Positions 58,769 through 64,000 of a stretch of 64,000 nt of DNA are shown here, one piece after another. Numbering within the stretch: position 1 is the first letter of the stretch; every line of letters begins with the position of its first letter. The stretch comes from Chitinophaga pinensis (GTDB lineage Bacteria > Bacteroidota > Bacteroidia > Chitinophagales > CAMDFR01). The notes under the pieces were generated by a model. It did not search any database. It saw only the letters and a list, made by a program, of their open reading frames with translations, and was not told the origin of the DNA. The translations under genes and the position numbers were made by a program. The stretch covers positions 1 to 64,000 of the forward strand of contig CAMBZT010000007.1 of assembly GCA_945872405.1 (NCBI GenBank). Reading direction: 5' to 3'.

Positions 58769-59830
58769 ATGGCTGATTTTTCTATCCAAAATGTATCAGT
58801 AAAAGGGATCAGCGCTTGTGTTCCCAAAGAAAATTTTGTCAACACAAAGGATGTTTTCCCTGGCATGGATAGTAGCGAAATGCAGAAGATCGTCACCATG
58901 ACGGGTATCGACAAACATCATATTTCTCCTAAGGAGATTTGCACTTCAGATTTATGTTTTCATGCAGCTGAAAAGTTAATTGAAAAACTTACTTGGCAAA
59001 AGGAGGAAATTGGTATTGTGATTTTTGTATCACAAACACCAGATTATATTCTACCGATGACTAGCGCAATACTTCAGCAGCGACTAGGCTTACTAAGCAG
59101 TTGCATGGCTTTTGACATGTCGATTGGCTGCTCTGGTTTCGTTTATGGCATGTCGGTCATTTCTTCTTTAATTTCCTCCTCTAAAATAAAAAAAGGCTTA
59201 TTGCTGGTGGGTGATACCATCACCAAATTTATTTCTAAACAGGACCGTAGCACTTTCCCATTATTTGGCGATGCAGGCACTGCCATTGCGCTAGAATACA
59301 ATGAGAGCGCAAAAGAAATGGTATTTAGCTTAAGCACCGATGGCGTTGGACATAAAGCAATTATTGTGAATGATGGTGGGCAAAGATCACCATTCAGTGA
59401 ACAATCATTGATGCCTCAAAATTATGAAGGCGGTATCGAAAGAAATGATGCTCAGTTATATTTAAATGGCATGGATGTTTTTAATTTTAGTATTACCAAA
59501 GCACCGTCTTCATTCAACCAGTTAATGACGTATAAAGAAACGAACATTGATGCCTTCGATTATTTTGTATTTCATCAAGCCAATAAATTGATGAATGAAA
59601 CCATCAGAAAAAAATTAAAAATAGACCCTTCAAAATATTTATACTCACTACAGAAATATGGTAATACAAGTAGTGCTACCATTCCGTTAACGCTTGTTTC
59701 TGAACTGCAAGATGAATTGGAGAATAAATCGCTAAGCCTTGGTTTATGTGGCTTTGGAGTCGGCCTTTCATGGGGAAGTATGATTTTACCTACCGACAAA
59801 ATTGCTACTCTACCTGTTATCGAAATTTAA
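58769..59830 (+). CDS. 3-oxoacyl-ACP synthase III family protein (KAS III), second copy
   Basis: 353-residue paralogue of the gene at 57452, also with an intact triad: Cys121 (SIGCSGFVYGM), His269 (FHQANKLMNETI) and Asn299 (YGNTSSATIPLTL). It differs from the first copy in pocket residues and in its N-terminus (VKGISACVPKENFVNTKDV). Zero spacing to the acp gene implies coupled translation. Two KAS III enzymes with one carrier suggest either two sequential condensations or one condensing and one transfer/gatekeeping enzyme. Confidence 0.9.
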   Translation: MADFSIQNVSVKGISACVPKENFVNTKDVFPGMDSSEMQKIVTMTGIDKHHISPKEICTSDLCFHAAEKLIEKLTWQKEEIGIVIFVSQTPDYILPMTSAILQQRLGLLSSCMAFDMSIGCSGFVYGMSVISSLISSSKIKKGLLLVGDTITKFISKQDRSTFPLFGDAGTAIALEYNESAKEMVFSLSTDGVGHKAIIVNDGGQRSPFSEQSLMPQNYEGGIERNDAQLYLNGMDVFNFSITKAPSSFNQLMTYKETNIDAFDYFVFHQANKLMNETIRKKLKIDPSKYLYSLQKYGNTSSATIPLTLVSELQDELENKSLSLGLCGFGVGLSWGSMILPTDKIATLPVIEI

Positions 59831-59846
59831 ATAAATCTTCTGCATC

Positions 59847-60971
59847 ATGGAAAGTGAATTTCAATATTTATCAGCAATTGTCCCCAATCAATATTATCAT
59901 GATGCCGCTATTTTCGAGAAAGAAAAAGTAGCCCTTTTTCAAAATAGTTGGATTTTTATAGGCATGAGCATGAACCTTGAAAATCACAATGATTTTTTGA
60001 CTGATGAAATTGGTGGCGTATCGGTGGTAGTTCAAAATTTCAGAGGTACTCTAAGAGCTTTTCATAATGTTTGTACCCATCGCTTCAATAAAATTCAAAA
60101 TGCGAAACAAGGCAATCGTGCCTTAATATGCGAATATCATGGTTGGAATTACAATACCGACGGCATTCCTTTTGGTATTCCTTTAAAGGCAGAATTCAAA
60201 GGATTAGATGAACCCACTTTAAAAAAACTTTGCTTGAAATCATTTCAGGTAGACACTTGTGGCAAATTTGTTTTTGTCAACATTGGAAACAACACACAAT
60301 CACTTTCAGATTTTTTAGGAGATAGTAAAGGCAGGCTTTTACAAATCAGTGCAATGATTGGTAGAAAGATTGAATACAATGAAGTACCCAATGCGGCTAA
60401 CTGGAAAGTGGTAATAGAAAACACTTTAGAGGGCTATCATATCAGCACTGTACATCCTAATACTTTTTACAAATTAGGCTTCAATTTGAAATCTCAGATG
60501 CAATGTGAAATTCATGGTCCGCATACTAACATGACTATTCAAACGGGGGACTTGACACCCAATATGCAGCGAGAAAAATTTCATAAGATGATTGCCAAGA
60601 GACCTTTTCAGCCTGATGGTTTCTTTCATCAACTCATTTTCCCCAACTTATCCATCGGCTCTGCTTGGGGTGTCACTGTATATATTGGGTCCATCAAAGC
60701 ATTGAGTCCAACCGAATCGGTCTTCACTTACGAATTGTATGAAACCAATTTAGGAGAAGGCGTTTTATTGAATGAATCTATTTCGAGTATGGTCAACTTT
60801 TCGGCTACAGAATTCACCCATACCACTCTAAAAGAAGACCGTGCTATCTGTGAAAATGTACAAAGAGGAATTATGCAAACCCCAGAACATAAAGGCATTT
60901 TAAATTCTATAGAAGTAAGAATTTGGGAATTTCAAAATGCCTATAGTAAGATGATGAAAATCGAATTATAA
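59847..60971 (+). CDS. Rieske [2Fe-2S] oxygenase (alpha-subunit type)
   Basis: 374 residues. The N-terminal Rieske domain binds a [2Fe-2S] cluster through Cys76 and His78 (VCTHRF) and Cys95 and His98 (ICEYHGWNY). The C-terminal domain is of the ring-hydroxylating-oxygenase alpha type, with the mononuclear-iron histidines His198 and His203 in EGYHISTVHPNTF. No ferredoxin or reductase gene adjoins, so electrons must come from elsewhere. Such oxygenases hydroxylate, desaturate or demethylate. Its place, 16 bp after the second KAS III, suggests the substrate is the ACP- or CoA-bound acyl chain, or the sugar, rather than an aromatic pollutant. Confidence 0.88.
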   Translation: MESEFQYLSAIVPNQYYHDAAIFEKEKVALFQNSWIFIGMSMNLENHNDFLTDEIGGVSVVVQNFRGTLRAFHNVCTHRFNKIQNAKQGNRALICEYHGWNYNTDGIPFGIPLKAEFKGLDEPTLKKLCLKSFQVDTCGKFVFVNIGNNTQSLSDFLGDSKGRLLQISAMIGRKIEYNEVPNAANWKVVIENTLEGYHISTVHPNTFYKLGFNLKSQMQCEIHGPHTNMTIQTGDLTPNMQREKFHKMIAKRPFQPDGFFHQLIFPNLSIGSAWGVTVYIGSIKALSPTESVFTYELYETNLGEGVLLNESISSMVNFSATEFTHTTLKEDRAICENVQRGIMQTPEHKGILNSIEVRIWEFQNAYSKMMKIEL

Positions 60972-61033
60972 ATTCGTTTTTTAAACCTATATTTGATGAT
61001 GATCGTCTTTGATTTCAAACACAATTTCAACAT

Positions 61034-61786
61034 ATGTCTAATCCATTTGATTTAACTGCTAAATCTATTCTTGTTACAGGTGCTTCCTCAGGTATCGGAA
61101 AGCAAAGCGCTATCACACTTTCACAACAAGGTGCTATGCTGACTATCACTGGTAGAAATGAAGAAAATTTAAATCAAACTTTTGCAGCATTAAGTGGTAG
61201 TGGCCATCAAAAAATTGTTGCTGACCTTACCAAGGAGGCAGAACTTGCAGCACTGATTGCGAATGCCCCTGCATTTGATGGTATCGTATTGGCGGCAGGC
61301 ATTGTAAAGGTTTTACCATTTCGTTTTATTAATAAAGCAGAGATGAAGACTATTTATGAAACCAATTACGAAGCTCCTATCCTACTCACACAGGGACTTT
61401 TAAAGGCTAAGAAAATTAATAAAAAAGCATCTATCTTATTCATATCATCTATCAGTGGAGTGAAAGTAGGCTTGGTGGCAAACAGTATGTATAGCGGTAC
61501 TAAAGCTGCCTTATCTGGCATTACCAAAACTTTAGCATTAGAGATGGCGCCACAACAAATAAGAGTGAATACCCTTGCTCCTGGTATGGTGCGCACCGAG
61601 ATGGTGACTGGTGGTGTTTCTGATGCGGTATCGAAAGAAGCTTTGAGTGAAGATGAAAAGTTATATCCATTGGGCTATGGCAATCCTGAAGACATTGCAA
61701 GTACCGTTTCTTTTTTAATGTCAGATGCCGCGCGTTGGATTACAGGCACGGACATTGTTATTGACGGTGGCTACTCGTGTAAATAA
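61034..61786 (+). CDS. Short-chain dehydrogenase/reductase, FabG-like
   Basis: 250-residue classical SDR. The dinucleotide-binding motif is VTGASSGIGKQSAI, the structural NxG-type region reads LAAGIVKV, and the catalytic Tyr153 and Lys157 lie in MYSGTKAALSGITK with a Ser in FISSISG. The C-terminus ITGTDIVIDGGYS is typical of FabG-like proteins. In this cluster the natural role is reduction of a 3-oxoacyl-ACP made by the KAS III enzymes to the 3-hydroxy form; sugar or other ketone reduction cannot be excluded. Confidence 0.9.
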   Translation: MSNPFDLTAKSILVTGASSGIGKQSAITLSQQGAMLTITGRNEENLNQTFAALSGSGHQKIVADLTKEAELAALIANAPAFDGIVLAAGIVKVLPFRFINKAEMKTIYETNYEAPILLTQGLLKAKKINKKASILFISSISGVKVGLVANSMYSGTKAALSGITKTLALEMAPQQIRVNTLAPGMVRTEMVTGGVSDAVSKEALSEDEKLYPLGYGNPEDIASTVSFLMSDAARWITGTDIVIDGGYSCK

Positions 61787-61812
61787 ATTTTTTAAACAAT
61801 AAAATAAATGCT

Positions 61813-62778
61813 ATGAACCATTCAGCAGTTGATTCCAATCGATTTAATTTCAATATTTATAGAGATGTAATTGAAGAAATTTCTCCCGCATTATGGCAAG
61901 AATTATTTAGCAAAAAAGTTGATGTGGCCATTCTAAGATTGGCTTCAAAAAAACAACATGAACTTCATTTATTAGATCAATTGGGTATTCCATTTATTGT
62001 GGCTGATACCTTGCTAGAGTATTCTATCAGGTCAAATACTAAGGAAGTAAAATTGATAAACGAGCACATGAATGTCTATGAACCCAAAGATGAAAACGAT
62101 TGGAAAGCGGTAGACATTATGGTAGAAAAATGTTTTGGTGCCTATTCGAATCATTATTACTCCAATCCTTTTTTAGATAAAACAGGAAATATTGAAGGCT
62201 ATAAAGAATGGGTGAGATCTTGTTCAAAAGAAAATGGCGTCACCTTTATAGTGGAGCATGACGGAAATAAGGCAGGTTTCTTCTCCTTACAATTTAAGGA
62301 TGGCATTGCACATGGTGCTCCAGGCGGCATTATACCTGAATATGAAGGGGCAGGTTTATATCTCGATTTTCATAAAATTTTACCTTCCTTGATTGCGAAA
62401 AAAGGATTGAAGATGCTGAGAACCTCTACACAAGTTCAAAATCTTACTGTGCAAAGACAATGGACGATGAGTGGATGGAACTTCACTTCATCAGCGCTTA
62501 CATTGCATCTCAATACCTTTATTGACAAGGCTTTGAAAGGAAAAGAAATCAGCTGTGCTTATACTCACAATAATCTTCTAGATTTTTTGAATAGTCAATT
62601 GGCTGGACAAACCTTTCAACAAATGAGAGTGAAAGAAATTGTTGCTTTAGAAAAAGGAGCCATCTATGATATCTCTATCAGTGCTCCTATCAAAAATGTA
62701 AGTAGTGGAGGAACTTGCACTTCTGTGTTGATTACCAAAGACGAAAAATTGATTGCGATCGCTTGGCTGAATAGCTAA
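61813..62778 (+). CDS. WecD-like N-acyltransferase with extra C-terminal domain
   Basis: 321 residues. Residues ~1-230 follow the layout of WecD/RffC, the GNAT enzyme that N-acetylates dTDP-4-amino-4,6-dideoxygalactose: an N-terminal half with SNRFNFNIYRDVIEEI and KVDVAILRLASKKQHELHLL, then a GNAT core with YYSNPFLDKTGNIEGYKEW, FFSLQFKDGIAHGA and VQRQWTMSGWNFTSSAL. WecD is about 225 residues; here a further ~90 residues (THNNLLDFLNSQLAGQTF, then GAIYDISISAPIKNVSSGG) form an added beta-rich domain, possibly hotdog-like, that I cannot name. With a WecE/RffA-like gene next to it and an ACP system before it, the likely reaction is transfer of an unusual acyl group to the sugar 4-amine. Confidence 0.7.
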   Translation: MNHSAVDSNRFNFNIYRDVIEEISPALWQELFSKKVDVAILRLASKKQHELHLLDQLGIPFIVADTLLEYSIRSNTKEVKLINEHMNVYEPKDENDWKAVDIMVEKCFGAYSNHYYSNPFLDKTGNIEGYKEWVRSCSKENGVTFIVEHDGNKAGFFSLQFKDGIAHGAPGGIIPEYEGAGLYLDFHKILPSLIAKKGLKMLRTSTQVQNLTVQRQWTMSGWNFTSSALTLHLNTFIDKALKGKEISCAYTHNNLLDFLNSQLAGQTFQQMRVKEIVALEKGAIYDISISAPIKNVSSGGTCTSVLITKDEKLIAIAWLNS

Positions 62779-62911
62779 GCTGCTGTCAGCTTACACTTAT
62801 TTTAGTATCATTCTTTTCTGCTATGCAGGAGTTATACTCCAGTCTTATTATCATCACAATTTCCATGTATTTGTTTACATTTGTAATCATTCTAAATCAT
62901 AATATTGAAAG

Positions 62912-64000
62912 ATGATTCCATTTAACAAGCCTTATGCAAGTGGCAAGGAATATGAATATCTGAAAGATGCTGTTTTATCTGGTAAAATTTCCGGCAATGG
63001 AAAGTATACCAAACTTTGTCATGATTATTTCCAAGAGAAGTATCACTTCAAAAAAGCTTTATTGACAAGTTCTTGTACCGATGCCTTAGAAATGTGCGCC
63101 ATCTTGCAAGACATCAAAGAGGGTGACGAGGTTATCATGCCTTCTTATACATTTGTTTCTACTTCTAATGCCTATATTTTAAGAGGCGCTAAAATAATTT
63201 TTGCTGATAGCGAAGTCAATCATCCAAACATTGATGCCGCAAAAATTGAAGCTTTAATTACCCCTAAAACAAAAGCAATTTGTGTCGTTCATTATGCTGG
63301 TAATGCTTGTGAAATGAATACAATCATGGCCTTAGCTGCTAAATATAATCTATCTATTTCGGAAGATGCTGCACAAGCGGTTGATTCTTTTTATAAAGGC
63401 AAACCTCTTGGTAGTATTGGTGATATAGCGGCTTTTTCTTTTCATGAAACAAAAAATATTATCAGTGGCGAAGGCGGTATGCTAACTGTAAACAATGATA
63501 AACTCATCGATAGAAGTGAAATCATTTGGGAAAAAGGAACAAATCGTTCTGCATTTTTTAGAGGCGAAATTGATAAATATGGTTGGGTAGATATGGGTTC
63601 TTCTTTCTTACCGTCAGAGTTACAAGCTGCGTATTTATTTGCACAGCTCGAAGAAATGGATAATATTCAGAACAGAAGAAAATCCATTTGGAATCAATAT
63701 TATGAAGGCTTGAAAGCATTGGAAACAAAAGGAAAACTACACTTACCTCAAATTCCTTCCTATGCTACCAATAATGCACATATGTTTTATTTGGTGACCA
63801 ATACTTTAGAAGAGCGATCTGCTTTGATTAGTCATTTAAAGAAGAATGATATTCTTGCCGTATTTCATTATTTATCACTTCATGATAGTCCTTTCTACAA
63901 AGACAAACATGATGGCAGAGACCTACCAAACAGCGATAGATTCAGCAATACCTTACTTCGATTGCCACTTTTCTTTGAATTAACAGACCAAGAGGTGAAC
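62912..64000 (+). CDS. dTDP-4-dehydro-6-deoxyhexose 4-aminotransferase (WecE/RffA-like), 3'-truncated by window edge
   Basis: The frame is open for 363 codons from the ATG at 62912 to the end of the window (RffA is ~375 residues, so only the last few residues are missing). It is a DegT/DnrJ/EryC1/StrS-family PLP aminotransferase that aminates C4 of a nucleotide-linked 4-keto-6-deoxyhexose. The N-terminus MIPFNKPYASGKEYEYL, TSSCTDALEM for cofactor phosphate, EDAAQAV for the pyridinium contact and Lys181 in FHETKNIISGEGG as the Schiff-base lysine are all present. The segment WEKGTNRSAFFRGEIDKYGW is typical of the RffA/WecE subgroup (Fuc4N), rather than the Qui3N or perosamine subgroups. A TACATTTG -7-like element at 62876-62883 may give it its own promoter. 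Confidence 0.9.
   Translation, partial: MIPFNKPYASGKEYEYLKDAVLSGKISGNGKYTKLCHDYFQEKYHFKKALLTSSCTDALEMCAILQDIKEGDEVIMPSYTFVSTSNAYILRGAKIIFADSEVNHPNIDAAKIEALITPKTKAICVVHYAGNACEMNTIMALAAKYNLSISEDAAQAVDSFYKGKPLGSIGDIAAFSFHETKNIISGEGGMLTVNNDKLIDRSEIIWEKGTNRSAFFRGEIDKYGWVDMGSSFLPSELQAAYLFAQLEEMDNIQNRRKSIWNQYYEGLKALETKGKLHLPQIPSYATNNAHMFYLVTNTLEERSALISHLKKNDILAVFHYLSLHDSPFYKDKHDGRDLPNSDRFSNTLLRLPLFFELTDQEVN

Overview
The window is AT-rich chromosomal DNA from a member of the Bacteroidota, probably a Chitinophagales/Sphingobacteriia-like lineage. The evidence is: C-terminal sorting domains of the type IX secretion system (T9SS) on several secreted proteins, a PorP/SprF-family outer-membrane protein, a FecA-like TonB-dependent receptor, Bacteroidota-type promoters (TTG/TTTG, 19-20 bp, TAnnTTTG) in several intergenic regions, and little sign of Shine-Dalgarno sequences. 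There is no rRNA, CRISPR array, intact transposase or prophage.

Layout. 1-3.4 kb: the 3' part of a rhamnosyltransferase-type glycosyltransferase and a large T9SS cargo protein. 3.5-8.7 kb, minus strand: a FecA-like receptor with a Fur-box-like operator, a lysine-forming saccharopine dehydrogenase-like protein and proS. 8.9-11.9 kb: an Asn/Tyr/Gly-rich exported protein and a FadL-like porin. 12.2-15.9 kb, minus: mtaB-lgt-corA. 16.0-19.2 kb: an ATP-grasp protein and gyrB. 19.3-22.2 kb, minus: PorP/SprF and comM. 22.5-41.2 kb, minus: the complete str operon (rpsL-rpsG-fusA) followed by the complete S10-spc-alpha cluster (rpsJ through rplQ, including secY, map, infA, rpmJ and rpoA). Each of these two blocks is preceded by a diverged copy of the same ~230-bp region carrying two tandem promoters. 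41.5-43.3 kb, minus: lemA and two TPM-domain genes. 43.8-48.6 kb: a five-haem secreted cytochrome and a CRTAC1-like FG-GAP protein, both with T9SS sorting domains. 48.8 kb: tRNA-Glu. 49.1-51.4 kb: gap-pgk. 51.5-52.8 kb: an unidentified lipoprotein and a frameshifted remnant of a winged-helix regulator. 52.8-56.4 kb, minus: cca, miaA and an MFS transporter.

The most interesting part is 56.5-64.0 kb, which runs off the end of the window. Its genes, in order, encode an ArnC/DPM-type membrane glycosyltransferase, a KAS III, a small acyl carrier protein, a second KAS III, a Rieske oxygenase, a short-chain dehydrogenase, a WecD-like N-acyltransferase with an extra C-terminal domain, and a WecE/RffA-like sugar 4-aminotransferase. 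I infer that this locus assembles and modifies a short acyl chain on a dedicated carrier protein and transfers it to the amino group of a 4-amino-4,6-dideoxyhexose, giving an unusual N-acylated sugar for a surface glycan. The family assignments are strong; the combined pathway is a hypothesis.
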